Shown here: piece by piece, positions 44,243 through 53,237 of the stretch | Layout of the letters: each line of letters starts with the position of its first letter | How positions within the stretch are numbered: the stretch's first letter is position 1 | NCBI RefSeq assembly: GCF_003416765.1 | Contig: NZ_QSNG01000001.1 | Coordinates: 398,742-462,741, forward strand | Direction of reading: 5' to 3' | Length of the DNA: 64,000 bases | Source of the DNA: Paratractidigestivibacter faecalis | GTDB taxonomy: Bacteria; Actinomycetota; Coriobacteriia; Coriobacteriales; Atopobiaceae | Position numbers and translations under genes: made by a program | The notes under the pieces: model-generated | What the model saw: only the letters and a program-made list of their open reading frames with translations | Told to the model about the DNA's origin: nothing | Databases searched by the model: none

Positions 44243-45478
44243 CTACTCCGCCGCCTCCTCGCGGGCGGGGACCTTGAGCATCATGACGAAGCCGATGACA
44301 AACAGCACGGCGATGCTCATGACGCCCAGGCTGGAGTTGCCGGTGAGGGCGGTGAAGGTGCCCACCAGGAAGGTGCCCAGGATGGCGGCGTACTTGCCAA
44401 AGATGTCGAAGAAGCCAAAGTACTCGTTGGCGCGCTTCTTGGGGCAGAGCTTGCCAAACTCGGAGCGGGAGAGCGCCTGGATGCCGCCTTGGAACATGCC
44501 GACCAGGATGGCCAGGATCCAGAACTCCGTGGCGGTGCGCAGGAAGAGCGCGGCAAACAGGGTGATGCCAAAGTAGGCGGCGATGGCGATGAGCAGCATC
44601 CTGCGGGTGCCGTACTTGCTGGACAGGCGGCCGTAGATGATGGCGGACGGGAAGGCCACGAACTGCGTCACCAGAAGGGCGAGCACGAGCTGCGTTGAGC
44701 TGATGCCGAGGTCCGTTCCGTAGCTGGTGGAGAGCTTGATGATGGTGTGGACGCCGTCGATGTAGAAGAAGTAGGCAATCATGTAGAACTTGATGGCTCG
44801 ATTGGTCCACATCTCCTTGAGGGTGCCGCCTATGCCCTTGATGGCGCGGCTCACGGCGTGCTCCTCGCGCGGCTTGAAGTGCTTCTGCTGCACGTCCCTG
44901 AGCATGGGGATGGTGAAGGCCAGCCACCAGGCGGCGGTGATCACGAAGGCGATCTGCATGGCGGTCTGAAGGCCTATGCCCAGCGCGTCGTAGTTGAGCA
45001 CCACGAGCAGGCACGCGATGAACGGCACGCAGCTGCCGATGTAGCCCCAGGCGTAGCCCTGGCTGGAGATCTCGTCCATGCGGTCGTCTGTGGTGGCGTC
45101 CACCAACAGCGCGTCGTAGAACACCATGGACGAGTTGAGCGCCACCGAGCTGATGACGTAGATGACGAGGAAGGCCATGGCGCTCGTGGGTATGCCCAGC
45201 GCCACCGTGGCCACCACGCCCGTGCCGACGCAGCCAACGATGAACTTCTTCTTCATGCCCTTCATGTCGGCGATGGAGCCCAGGATGGGCATGAGCAGCG
45301 CGATGATGAGGGAGGCCACGGTCTCGGCGTAGCTCCAGGCAACCACCACGCCGCCATCGGGCGCCAGCGAGCTGAAGTAGATGGGGATGACGCTGGTGGC
45401 GAGAAGCACAAGGGCCGAGTTGCCCACGTCGTACATGATCCAGCTCTTCTCGGCGCGGGTCATCTTCTGCTTGGCCAT
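44243..45478 (-). CDS. MFS transporter of the UMF1/Atg22-like family
   Basis: About 411 residues, 12 predicted helices. IMYDVGNSALVLLATSVIPIYF at the N-terminus, LGSIADMKGMKKK in loop 2-3 and SQGYAWGYIGSC in the middle are typical of UMF1 proteins. The start at 45478 has AGGAGGAGG upstream; a longer in-frame start at 45499 is less likely. Substrate unknown (members are often annotated as efflux or amino-acid permeases). Ends in convergent hairpins shared with the flavodiiron gene. Confidence 0.88.
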   Translation of the reverse strand: MAKQKMTRAEKSWIMYDVGNSALVLLATSVIPIYFSSLAPDGGVVVAWSYAETVASLIIALLMPILGSIADMKGMKKKFIVGCVGTGVVATVALGIPTSAMAFLVIYVISSVALNSSMVFYDALLVDATTDDRMDEISSQGYAWGYIGSCVPFIACLLVVLNYDALGIGLQTAMQIAFVITAAWWLAFTIPMLRDVQQKHFKPREEHAVSRAIKGIGGTLKEMWTNRAIKFYMIAYFFYIDGVHTIIKLSTSYGTDLGISSTQLVLALLVTQFVAFPSAIIYGRLSSKYGTRRMLLIAIAAYFGITLFAALFLRTATEFWILAILVGMFQGGIQALSRSEFGKLCPKKRANEYFGFFDIFGKYAAILGTFLVGTFTALTGNSSLGVMSIAVLFVIGFVMMLKVPAREEAAE

Positions 45479-45700
45479 GGGGCCTCCTCCTGTTGTCACT
45501 GCGCTCGGTCGCGCGGAAATATTGACGTGTCAACATTACAACAACATCGTGCCGCGTGCCGTAGAGCCATTGATGAGCAAACGTTACCGCACGCCATGGC
45601 AGGGACGCGCTGCGCTGCGGTAAGGGTTGCGTAAAACGCCGTGGTCGGCGTGTGGGGGCTTTCTCGGAGGGCTTCTCGCCGTGCGCCCGTGCGTTGCCGT

Positions 45701-45711
45701 TGGTACATAAT
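45701..45711 (+). promoter_or_regulatory. Extended -10 promoter of the phospholipase-like gene
   Basis: TGGTACATAAT, 32 bases before the ATG at 45743. It resembles the signals before the genes at 12778 and 50026. No good -35. Confidence 0.45.
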
Positions 45712-45742
45712 CGGGGGCAGGAAAACGCGAGAAAGGCCACCC

Positions 45743-46705
45743 ATGCCAGCCATCGTCACTCATGACCTCTTTGGCCGCGCCGTCGCGGACGACGTCGCCG
45801 ACCTCATGAACTTCCGCTCCGTGGACGAGAGGGACGCGTACCTTCTGGGAAACCAGGGGCCTGACCCGCTCTTCTACCTGGTGGCTCACCCGCTGATGGC
45901 CAAGTGGTCAAAGCTCGGCAACACCATGCACGACGCCGCTCCCGCGCCGCTGCTGGTTGCCATGCGCGAGGCGGCAGACCAGCTCGAGGGGCGCGAGCGC
46001 GGCATCGCCCGCGCCTACGTGGCCGGCTTCACGAGTCACTGGGCACTGGACTCCACCATGCACCCCTTTGTGTACTACTGGCAAAACGGCCTCACCCGCG
46101 CCGGCGTGCCGGGCCTTGACGCCTCTGACGCGCAGAAGGTCCACGCGGAGATCGAGCGCGACTGGGACGAGATGGCCCTCTTCCGCCTCGCGGGCAAGAC
46201 CGTAGCCGAGTGGCGCCCGTACCGCGAGGTCCTTGTCGCCTCGCCCGAGGTGCTCTCCTGCGTGGACAAGCTCTACTTCTATGTGACCCTGTGGGTGTTT
46301 GGGCAGCCCGTGGACCCGCAGGCCTTCTCGGTCTCGGTCCACGAGTTCAGGCTGCTGCAGCGCCTCTTCTACTCCGCGGGCGGCGGCAAGCGCCTGGCGC
46401 TGGGCGGCGTCGAGCGCCTCTTCACGCGCGGCCGCTACTCGCTCTACCGCGCCATGAGCCACCGCGTGCGCCGTCAGGATACCAGCGACTTCGACAACCG
46501 CGGGCACGCCGCCTGGGAGAACCCCTTTACGGGCGAGGTCTCGCACGCGGACTTCTGGGAGCTCTTCGAGGGCGCTCAGGCCCGCATCCTGCCGCTCATC
46601 GACGAGATCGTGATCTCCGGCGCGGGGCTTGGCTCCGTGCGCGAGCTCACGGGCGACCTCAACTTCGAGGGCAACCCGGTGGCGCCCACGGAGGCCGCCC
46701 GTTGA
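45743..46705 (+). CDS. Zinc-dependent phospholipase C/S1-P1-like protein
   Basis: 320 residues. Metal-binding style motifs of the zinc phospholipase C fold: THDLFG near residue 5, GNQGPDPLFY near 38 and YVAGFTSHWALDSTMHPFVYY near 95 (His, Asp, His). No signal peptide is visible, unlike secreted PLC toxins, so this is probably an intracellular member of unknown substrate. The ATG at 45743 has GAGAAAGG upstream and a promoter-like TGGTACATAAT; the longer frame to 45641 is rejected. The stop overlaps the Vsr start (TTGA). Confidence 0.8.
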   Translation: MPAIVTHDLFGRAVADDVADLMNFRSVDERDAYLLGNQGPDPLFYLVAHPLMAKWSKLGNTMHDAAPAPLLVAMREAADQLEGRERGIARAYVAGFTSHWALDSTMHPFVYYWQNGLTRAGVPGLDASDAQKVHAEIERDWDEMALFRLAGKTVAEWRPYREVLVASPEVLSCVDKLYFYVTLWVFGQPVDPQAFSVSVHEFRLLQRLFYSAGGGKRLALGGVERLFTRGRYSLYRAMSHRVRRQDTSDFDNRGHAAWENPFTGEVSHADFWELFEGAQARILPLIDEIVISGAGLGSVRELTGDLNFEGNPVAPTEAAR

Positions 46706-47244
46706 CGGGGGAGCCCCTTGCCCCCAAGCCCGTCTCCGCGGCCACGCGCCACGTGATGCAGGCCAACAAGAGCAAGAACACCAAGCCCGAGCTCAAGGTG
46801 CGCGCCGCGCTGCGCGAGGCCGGCCTCTCAGGGTACCGCCTGCACTGGAAGAAGGCCCCCGGCAAGCCCGATATCTGCTTTCCTGGAAGGCACGTGGCCA
46901 TCTTCGTCAACGGCTGCTTCTGGCACCGGTGCCCGCACTGCGGCCTTACCATGCCCAAGTCAAACGTGGAGTTCTGGGAGGCAAAGTTCGCCCGCAACCG
47001 TGCCCGCGACGCTCGTGACAACGCACTGCTGGTAAGCGGCGGCTGGACGGTCATCACCATCTGGGAGTGCCGTCTCAAGAAGGGCCGCTTCGACGCTACC
47101 ATGCGGGAACTGGTGCGAGAGATTCGCCGCGCGGAGGAACTGCGCGCCCAGGGCCTGCGCTCCGGCCGCCTGGTGGAGATCGGCTCGGCCCCGGCCTGGC
47201 GCGTCCGCCGCGAGCGCCATCGACGCCGCGGCCGCAGGGGATAG
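46702..47244 (+). CDS. vsr: Very-short-patch mismatch repair endonuclease (Vsr)
   Basis: About 180 residues. Vsr nicks 5' of T in T:G mismatches left by cytosine deamination at methylated sites. Motifs: MQANKSKNTKPELKVRAALREAG, GKPDICFPGRHVAIFVNGCFWHRCPHCG (catalytic Asp, zinc His/Cys), PKSNVEFW and TIWECRLKK. The TTG at 46702, overlapping the previous stop, has CGGAGG at good spacing; an ATG at 46756 is a fallback. The Arg-rich tail (about 20 residues) is longer than in E. coli Vsr. No cytosine methyltransferase is adjacent. Confidence 0.92.
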   Translation: MTGEPLAPKPVSAATRHVMQANKSKNTKPELKVRAALREAGLSGYRLHWKKAPGKPDICFPGRHVAIFVNGCFWHRCPHCGLTMPKSNVEFWEAKFARNRARDARDNALLVSGGWTVITIWECRLKKGRFDATMRELVREIRRAEELRAQGLRSGRLVEIGSAPAWRVRRERHRRRGRRG

Positions 47245-47313
47245 GCGCGCAGGCGGCCGCTCGGGCGTAACGCCGGGGCGCCACGTTACGCCCAGGTAGC
47301 AAGGAGGTGCCGT

Positions 47314-48219
47314 TTGCCTGACGCGTCGGCCCCCGGGGCGTGTCAGGTGGTAGGCTCTTGCCAATGCGTCGCAGGTGGGGAGCCTGCCAGACCGGAGGAG
47401 GGGATTACGACGCCAACCTACGTCTACTCTGACGTGCATGGTCACAGGGCCACGCTCGAGCGCGCGCTTGAGCGCGTCAGCCCCTCCGAGCAGGATCGCT
47501 TCTTCTGCCTGGGCGACATGATCGACCGCGGGCCCGACCCCCTGGGCGTCATCGCGGTCACCCGCGCCCTTCCCAACGTCTGCGTGCTCAAGGGCAATCA
47601 CGAGGACCTCATGCTGCGCGCCCTGAGGGGTGCCGATCAGGTCGAGATGTCCATGTGCGCCATGGACTGGGCCATGAACGGCGGCTCCACCACCTCGGAC
47701 GCCCTGGAGGCGCTGGACGACGAGGACGCCTCCATGGTCGTCGACTGGGTGGAGCAGCTCCCGTGCTGGGCCCAGGTGCGCGTGGGGGAGCGCGACTACA
47801 TCCTCACGCACGCCGGCATCGACCCCTGGCGCGTCGAGGTTCCCGCAGCGTGGGACGAGGGCTCCATCGAGCGGCTCATGGCCGCACAGAGACCCGATGA
47901 CCTGCTGTGGATTCGCGACGACTTCTGGACCAGCCCCACCGGCCTGGTGGACGAGCGGGGAGAGGGGCCCATCGTCATCGCCGGGCACACCCCCACGCCC
48001 TACCTCACGGGAATGCTCGGGGAAGTCTGCGGCCCCACGCGCAACGCGGACGGGCTGGCGCAGATGGTCAAGGTCGGCGCCTCCGGGGCAACCGGTGGCG
48101 TGGCTGACCGTTGGGACATTGACGCCGGTGCCGCCGGAGGCGCCGGGTTTGGCCAGGTCCTCGTCCTTCGCCTGGACGACGGCGCCTGTTTCTACGAGCC
48201 TATCCTTCCTGGCGAGTAG
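47314..48219 (+). CDS. Calcineurin-like metallophosphoesterase (serine/threonine phosphatase type)
   Basis: About 301 residues from TTG, or fewer. Motifs YSDVHGH, GDMIDRG and GNHEDLM match PrpA/PP1-type phosphatases, followed by THAGIDPW and IAGHTPTPY for the remaining metal ligands. The TTG at 47314 has AAGGAGG six bases upstream, but 32 residues then precede the catalytic domain with no obvious role, so a later start near 47410 (with GGAGGAGG upstream, no standard start codon) cannot be excluded. Substrate could be a phosphoprotein or diadenosine nucleotide. Confidence 0.85.
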   Translation: MPDASAPGACQVVGSCQCVAGGEPARPEEGITTPTYVYSDVHGHRATLERALERVSPSEQDRFFCLGDMIDRGPDPLGVIAVTRALPNVCVLKGNHEDLMLRALRGADQVEMSMCAMDWAMNGGSTTSDALEALDDEDASMVVDWVEQLPCWAQVRVGERDYILTHAGIDPWRVEVPAAWDEGSIERLMAAQRPDDLLWIRDDFWTSPTGLVDERGEGPIVIAGHTPTPYLTGMLGEVCGPTRNADGLAQMVKVGASGATGGVADRWDIDAGAAGGAGFGQVLVLRLDDGACFYEPILPGE

Positions 48220-48242
48220 CGAAGGAAGGTCAGGGAAGAGCA

Positions 48243-48288
48243 CGAGGGGCCGCCTTGCGCCGGATGGCGCGGGCGGCCCCTCGCGTTT
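48243..48288. terminator. Bidirectional terminator between convergent phosphatase genes
   Basis: A perfect 12-bp stem (CGAGGGGCCGCC with GGCGGCCCCTCG) and TTT. The inner loop can form a second small stem. Confidence 0.8.
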
Positions 48289-48321
48289 CTCGCCATGGGG
48301 GTGGGCTGCTGGGCTGTGGCC

Positions 48322-48951
48322 CTACTTGCCGGCCTCGTGGTTGAGGACGTTCTGCGGCATGGTGGCGCAGCTGGGCTGGTAGATGTCCACGCAGCTGAAG
48401 GTGCGCTCGCGCTCGTCGAAGGCGTAGGTGACCACGCAGCAGTTTGAGAGCTGCGGGATGTCCTCCACCTGCGAGAGCGCCTTCCAGTGGTTCTTGAAGA
48501 GGCGGCCCATGGTGCCGTGGGAGACCACGAGAGTGCTCTGGACGTCGTCGCGCAGCATGAGCCCCTCCAGCGTGGAGCAGATGCGCTTCTCGGCGTGCTC
48601 CTCGGACTCGCCACCAAACTGCAGGAAGTAGTCATGGTAGGGGCCGACCACGTTGTCCGAGTTGACGGTGCCGTCAAGGCTGCCAAAGCTCATCTCCATG
48701 AGCCCGTCCACCAGCTCGTAGCCTCGCTTGGCAATGCCGGGCAGCGCGATCTCGAGCGTCTCTCTCGCCCGGCCCAAAGGAGAGCAGAAGACGTGGTCGA
48801 GCTGGATGCTCGACTCGCGCAGGTGGAGCCCGGACTCGGCCGACTGGTGACGCCCCAGCTCCGTGAGGGGCGCGTCGGTGTGTCCCTGCCAGCAGTTGCG
48901 CACGTTGAGCTCGGTCTGCCCGTGGCGCATGAATCGTAAATACTTGGTCAT
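48322..48951 (-). CDS. Histidine phosphatase family protein (phosphoglycerate mutase-like)
   Basis: 209 residues. Phospho-His motif MRHGQTELN at residue 8; SPLGRARETLEIA near 58; VSHGTMGRLF (second His) near 147. These mark the branch 1 histidine phosphatase family (GpmB/CobC-like). Probably a small-molecule phosphatase; true mutase activity is not shown. The start ATG has AAAGAGCAG upstream. Convergent with the metallophosphoesterase gene. Confidence 0.88.
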   Translation of the reverse strand: MTKYLRFMRHGQTELNVRNCWQGHTDAPLTELGRHQSAESGLHLRESSIQLDHVFCSPLGRARETLEIALPGIAKRGYELVDGLMEMSFGSLDGTVNSDNVVGPYHDYFLQFGGESEEHAEKRICSTLEGLMLRDDVQSTLVVSHGTMGRLFKNHWKALSQVEDIPQLSNCCVVTYAFDERERTFSCVDIYQPSCATMPQNVLNHEAGK

Positions 48952-49041
48952 CCGCTGCTCTTTCCGACCTGTGGGTTTCCGGCGGTAGAGTATAAGCTAG
49001 CCACGCATTCACGGCATGTCGAAAGGACGGCGAGAAACCCA

Positions 49042-49884
49042 ATGGCCCAAAACCCGGTGACCGGCGCCCCGGTCAGGCTCGTGGTGACCGACGAGGACGG
49101 CACCTTCCTGGACCTGGGCGGTGAGGACTTCAGCCGCGAGCGCTTCTCGGCGGTCCTTGCGCGCATGAGGGCGGACGGCTGCCGCTTTGCCGTGGCCACG
49201 AGCAACCAGAGCTTCCAGGTCAAGGACGTCTTTGGGCCGCTCGCGCCCTGCGTGGCGCTGGCGACCTCGAACGGGGCCTACGTGGAGGCCGAGGGCAGGC
49301 GCCTGCGCGTGAGCGTGGCCCCGGACGGCGCCGTGGAGCGCGTTCTCGCGGCCCACGCCGCCCACCCGGAGATTCCCCTCTGCACGGTCTGCGCGGACGG
49401 CGCGTGGGTGGAGCCCGGCGCCGACCCCGACTTCGTGGCGGAGATGACCGTGTACTCGCATGGCATGAGACGGGTCGAGTCCCTCGCGGACCCGCGGGCC
49501 AGGCAGGACGTGCTCATGTTCTGGTCCCGCGTGCCGGAGGGCGAGCTCGCGCGCTCCATCGCCGTCATGCGCGAGGCGCTGGGCGGCGCCATGGACGTGG
49601 TGGACAGCGGCTGCGAGGACGGCTGGGGCTACTTTGACGTGGTGCAGCGGGGGGTCTCCAAGGCAACTGGCGTCCGCGTCCTCATGGAGCACTGGGGGAT
49701 CTCTCCCGAGGAGGTCGTGGCCTTTGGCGACGCCGGCAACGACGTGGAGATGCTGCGCCTGGCCGGGGCGGGCTACGCCATGGGAAACGCCGACGAGGCC
49801 GTGAGGGCCGCGGCGGACCTGGTCTGCGCCCCCTGCCGCGAGCAGGGCGTCCTCCGCGTCCTGGAGCGGCTCTGGCCCGAATGA
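49042..49884 (+). CDS. HAD hydrolase, Cof/YbiV type
   Basis: 280 residues. Motif I TDEDGTFL, motif II ATSNQS, and a late GDAGNDVEML motif IV with GYAMGNADEAV are typical of Cof-type HAD phosphatases with the C2 cap between about 85 and 190. Likely acts on sugar phosphates or FMN. ATG at 49042 with GAAAGGACGG upstream; a TATAAG -10-like sequence lies at 48991. The stop overlaps a GAGAAAAAGGG palindrome. Confidence 0.9.
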   Translation: MAQNPVTGAPVRLVVTDEDGTFLDLGGEDFSRERFSAVLARMRADGCRFAVATSNQSFQVKDVFGPLAPCVALATSNGAYVEAEGRRLRVSVAPDGAVERVLAAHAAHPEIPLCTVCADGAWVEPGADPDFVAEMTVYSHGMRRVESLADPRARQDVLMFWSRVPEGELARSIAVMREALGGAMDVVDSGCEDGWGYFDVVQRGVSKATGVRVLMEHWGISPEEVVAFGDAGNDVEMLRLAGAGYAMGNADEAVRAAADLVCAPCREQGVLRVLERLWPE

Positions 49885-49908
49885 GAAAAAGGGACAGCCC
49901 TTTTTCTC
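49883..49908. repeat. GGGACAG-CCC palindrome at the Cof hydrolase stop
   Basis: GAGAAAAAGGG with CCCTTTTTCTC, perfect 11-bp arms around a 4-base centre (T of the usual CAGT lost). It could act as a terminator for the Cof gene. Confidence 0.75.
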
Positions 49909-50025
49909 CGCCCGCCCAGCTGCCGGCGAGAAGTGCGTGGAGCCTGGGAGGGGGCCGCGGGGCGCCCTGCCGCCTGTGGCACAATAGGCAGGCTGAGCAA
50001 ACGCAACCCAAACGCAGGAGGGGCC

Positions 50026-51840
50026 ATGGGCCCAAAGGTCAGCTGCGCCGCCGAGGGGCTTCTCCACGGCGTCGTGGGATCAGACACGGACGAGAACGGC
50101 TGGACCAGGCCGCAGCGCTTCACCGCAGGCCAGCTCAAGGCCCTGGGAAGTTGCCGCGCGTGGCATCCGGGCCTGTATCGCCAGCTCGCGGCCGCCACGG
50201 CCGGCGTCTCGCTGCAGTTTGAGACGGACTCCTCCAACGTGTGGCTCGAGGCGGAGATGGACCCCATGCCGCGCGGCTCTGCGGCGATGGTGGCCGACGT
50301 TGAGCGCTACGGCACGGGCGTTACGCCGCCCTATGACGGCTTCTCGGCGGACGTCGACGAGGTCCACCTCCCGCTGGCCCTTCCCGGCGAGGGCGGCCTC
50401 GTGAGCTTCTGCGTCGACGTGGCCGAGGCCCCCGAGCCCGGCGTGCAGCGCCTGCCCGGCATGGGCGGGGCGAGCACGCACCGCGTCACCATATGGCTGC
50501 CCTGCCTTGGCGGATGCGAGGTGCGCTCCGTCATGGGGGACGGCACCTTCATCGAGCCGGTGGCCGAGAGGGGCCAGCTCCTGGTGCTGGGAGACTCCAT
50601 AGCCCAGGGCTACGTGACGTGCGACCCGGGCCTTGCCTGGCCGTGCCGGCTTGCCGCCCAGCTTGGCCTCGACCTTCTCAACCAGGGCGTGGGAGGCCAG
50701 GTCTTCCAGCCTGGCACCTTGGTGGGCATGGCCGGGGCGGTCCGGCCCGAGCACATCGTGGTGGAGTTTGGCGCCAACTACCGCTTTGAGCCCTGCCAGG
50801 CCGGCCGCGTGGAGCAGGAGGTGCGCACCTACCTCTACGAGGTGGCCGCCACCTGGCCCGAGGTCCCCACCTGGGTCATGACCACGCTGCCCTACACTGA
50901 GGTGGCCTACCCCAACCACCCGCGGAGCTGCTTTGCCGAGGTGGACGCCATCATCCGGCGCTGCGCCGCACGTCACGGCAGCATGCGCGTCGTCGACGGC
51001 TCCGCGCTTCTTGACGCGGGCGACCTCGCGCGCCTTCTGGCGGACGGGTCTGACCACCCGGGAGCCGCCGGCCAGGCAATGCTTGCCGAGCGCCTGGGGT
51101 TTGTCGTTGCCGCCCGAACCGAGGACGAGCCGCTCCGTCGCGAGCGCGCCCTCAGCCTGCTCTCCCGCTCTGGCGAGAAGGGCCTTCCGCTGGTGGAGAC
51201 GCTGCGCCGGGGCGTGGGCGAGGTGCTGCTGGCGCAGCGCGGCTGCGTGCTGCTGCGCGCCACGGACGGCATGCAGATGCTCTGGGCGACCAACCGCAAG
51301 CTCGCGCGCCAGGCGGTGCGCTGCCTTGGCGGCGCCCGCGTGACCTGCCTGCTGGGGAGCCGCACCACGGCTGCCGACGTTGCCCGCGAGCTTGGCGCCG
51401 AGGGCTGCGAGGGCTGCCTGTCCTACTCGTTCAGGGGCGCCTCGGCGCCGCTGGCGGAGACCTCGCGCGACATCCGCGTGCTCACGGCTGCCTACGAGGG
51501 TCAGATCCTGGAGCACTACGCCCATCCGGAGTACCTCGAGCCCGGCGAGCTCGCACGCGCCCTCGAGGGCGGCCGCGTGCTCGGCGGCTTTGAGGACGGG
51601 CGCCTCTGCGCCTTTGTGGGGGAGCATGCCGAGGGGTCCATCGGGCTTCTGGAGGTCTTCGAGGGCAGCCGCAGGCGCGGATGGGGCCAGGCGCTGCTGG
51701 CTGCAAAGGTCGCCCAGCAGCTCGACGAGGGCGTGGTTCCCTGGGCGGAGGTCTGGCTGGAGAACGAGGCCTCCCGCTCCCTCATGGAGAAGGCGGGCTT
51801 CTCCTGTGCCCCCGCCGATGGCATGTGGTTCATATCCTGA
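50026..51840 (+). CDS. SGNH/GDSL hydrolase fused to a GNAT acetyltransferase domain
   Basis: 604 residues. Residues about 30-170 form a beta-rich N-terminal domain like that of SGNH-hydrolase N-terminal families. Residues about 183-360 are an SGNH hydrolase: nucleophile Ser191 in LVLGDSIAQGY, oxyanion Gly in NQGVGGQ, Asn in FGANYRF and Asp/His in DGSDHPGAAG. After a linker, residues about 480-604 form a GNAT domain with the acetyl-CoA loop GSRRRGWGQALL and WLENEASRSLMEKAGF. No signal peptide. This predicts a bifunctional cytoplasmic enzyme, perhaps removing and adding acetyl groups on related substrates. GCAGGAGGGG precedes the start. Confidence 0.85.
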   Translation: MGPKVSCAAEGLLHGVVGSDTDENGWTRPQRFTAGQLKALGSCRAWHPGLYRQLAAATAGVSLQFETDSSNVWLEAEMDPMPRGSAAMVADVERYGTGVTPPYDGFSADVDEVHLPLALPGEGGLVSFCVDVAEAPEPGVQRLPGMGGASTHRVTIWLPCLGGCEVRSVMGDGTFIEPVAERGQLLVLGDSIAQGYVTCDPGLAWPCRLAAQLGLDLLNQGVGGQVFQPGTLVGMAGAVRPEHIVVEFGANYRFEPCQAGRVEQEVRTYLYEVAATWPEVPTWVMTTLPYTEVAYPNHPRSCFAEVDAIIRRCAARHGSMRVVDGSALLDAGDLARLLADGSDHPGAAGQAMLAERLGFVVAARTEDEPLRRERALSLLSRSGEKGLPLVETLRRGVGEVLLAQRGCVLLRATDGMQMLWATNRKLARQAVRCLGGARVTCLLGSRTTAADVARELGAEGCEGCLSYSFRGASAPLAETSRDIRVLTAAYEGQILEHYAHPEYLEPGELARALEGGRVLGGFEDGRLCAFVGEHAEGSIGLLEVFEGSRRRGWGQALLAAKVAQQLDEGVVPWAEVWLENEASRSLMEKAGFSCAPADGMWFIS

Positions 51841-51963
51841 TGCACCTCCCCGCGTGGTTGTTGTCCGCGTCTTGTGCTATACCGTGCATGGCCTGCTGCC
51901 TGTTGGGGTAGAAGCAGGCACGAAGGCGCCCGGAGGGCGCACACGGAAAGGACGGACGCGCCC

Positions 51964-53211
51964 ATGGCCACGCTAACCAACCCGCTTGCCCCGGAGCTCA
52001 CCGGGACGCTCTCTGCCGAGGTCGAGCAGCTCGTGCGCGAGCGGGTCTCGACGGGCGGGCTGTCCGCCTATGCGTGCCGCGACGTCGCGGCCATCCGCCG
52101 AAGCACCGCCGAGCGCGACAGGGACACCGCCATGCGTCCCGCCTTCGTCCGCGACGCCGAGAAGATCGTCCACCTCCCCGCATACAACCGCCTGGGCGGA
52201 AAGACCCAGGTGTTCTCCTTCCGTGCGGACGACGACCTCTGCCGGCGCGGCCTTCACGTGCAGCTCGTGGCCCGCGTGGCGCGAGACATCGGCCGAGCGC
52301 TTGGCCTGAACCTAGACCTCATCGAGGCCATTGCCCTTGGCCACGACCTGGGCCACACGCCGTTTGGCCACGCTGGCGAGCGCTACCTCAACCAGGCCTT
52401 CAACCGCAGGTGTGGCAGGTGGTTCTTCCACAACGTTCAGAGCGTGCGCGTGCTCGACGTGCTGGGCGGGCGCAACGTCTCCCTGCAGGTCCTGGACGGC
52501 ACCCTCTGCCACAACGGCGAGTTTGAGCAGCAGGTCTTTGAGACCAGCGGCCTGGCGGAGTTCGACACCTTCGACCGCGTGGTTGACTCCTGCTGGCGCA
52601 GCGGCGAGCAGGCCATCGCGCACCTGAGGCCCATGACCCTCGAGGGCTGCGTGGTGCGTGTGAGCGACATCATTGCCTACGTGGGCAAGGACCGACAGGA
52701 CGCCATCCGCGCGGGCCTCCTGCCCGAGGACGCCTTTGACGACGGGCTGGGCGGCGCCTACAACGCCTGGGCGCTCAAGGCCTTCGTGGCAGACGTCGTG
52801 GAGTCCAGCGCCGGCAAGGACCACATCGAGATGAGCCCCGCGGGCTTTGCGGAGCTGCGACGCGCCAAGCGGGAGAACTACCAGAAGATCTATGGCTCCA
52901 CCGAGGTCGATGGGGACTTTGGCCGCGAGGTGGCCGAGCTCTTTGACGCCCTCTACGACCACGAGCTGGCGGCCCTGCGCGCCGGTGACGAGAAGAGCGC
53001 CATCATCGCGCAGCACGTGCGCCCCACCGAGCGCAGGCTCTCCTACTACGGCCGAACCTACGACTGGGAGGACGACCCGGACCAGACCGTGGTGGACTTC
53101 ATCTCGTCCATGACTGACGACTACTTCATGGCCACCTGCGAGGCGCTCTTCCCCTCGGCCGCGCGGGTCTTTCCGCGCCGCGGGTACTTCTCGGCTGACG
53201 TGAGGCCGTAG
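51964..53211 (+). CDS. dgt: dGTP triphosphohydrolase (HD-domain dNTPase)
   Basis: 415 residues. Hydrolyses dNTPs to nucleoside and triphosphate. Markers: RLGGKTQVF, the HD motif GHDLGHTPFGHAGE near residue 124, and a RGVSDIIAYVGKD-like metal His/Asp region near 240 (CVVRVSDIIAYVGKD). ATG at 51964 with GGAAAGGACGG upstream; the longer frame to 51874 is rejected. A TGTGCTATACC promoter-like sequence is at 51874-51883. Family membership is clear; dGTP preference is inferred. Confidence 0.9.
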   Translation: MATLTNPLAPELTGTLSAEVEQLVRERVSTGGLSAYACRDVAAIRRSTAERDRDTAMRPAFVRDAEKIVHLPAYNRLGGKTQVFSFRADDDLCRRGLHVQLVARVARDIGRALGLNLDLIEAIALGHDLGHTPFGHAGERYLNQAFNRRCGRWFFHNVQSVRVLDVLGGRNVSLQVLDGTLCHNGEFEQQVFETSGLAEFDTFDRVVDSCWRSGEQAIAHLRPMTLEGCVVRVSDIIAYVGKDRQDAIRAGLLPEDAFDDGLGGAYNAWALKAFVADVVESSAGKDHIEMSPAGFAELRRAKRENYQKIYGSTEVDGDFGREVAELFDALYDHELAALRAGDEKSAIIAQHVRPTERRLSYYGRTYDWEDDPDQTVVDFISSMTDDYFMATCEALFPSAARVFPRRGYFSADVRP

Positions 53212-53237
53212 GGGAGGCGCGCGCCGGAGGCGTGGGG

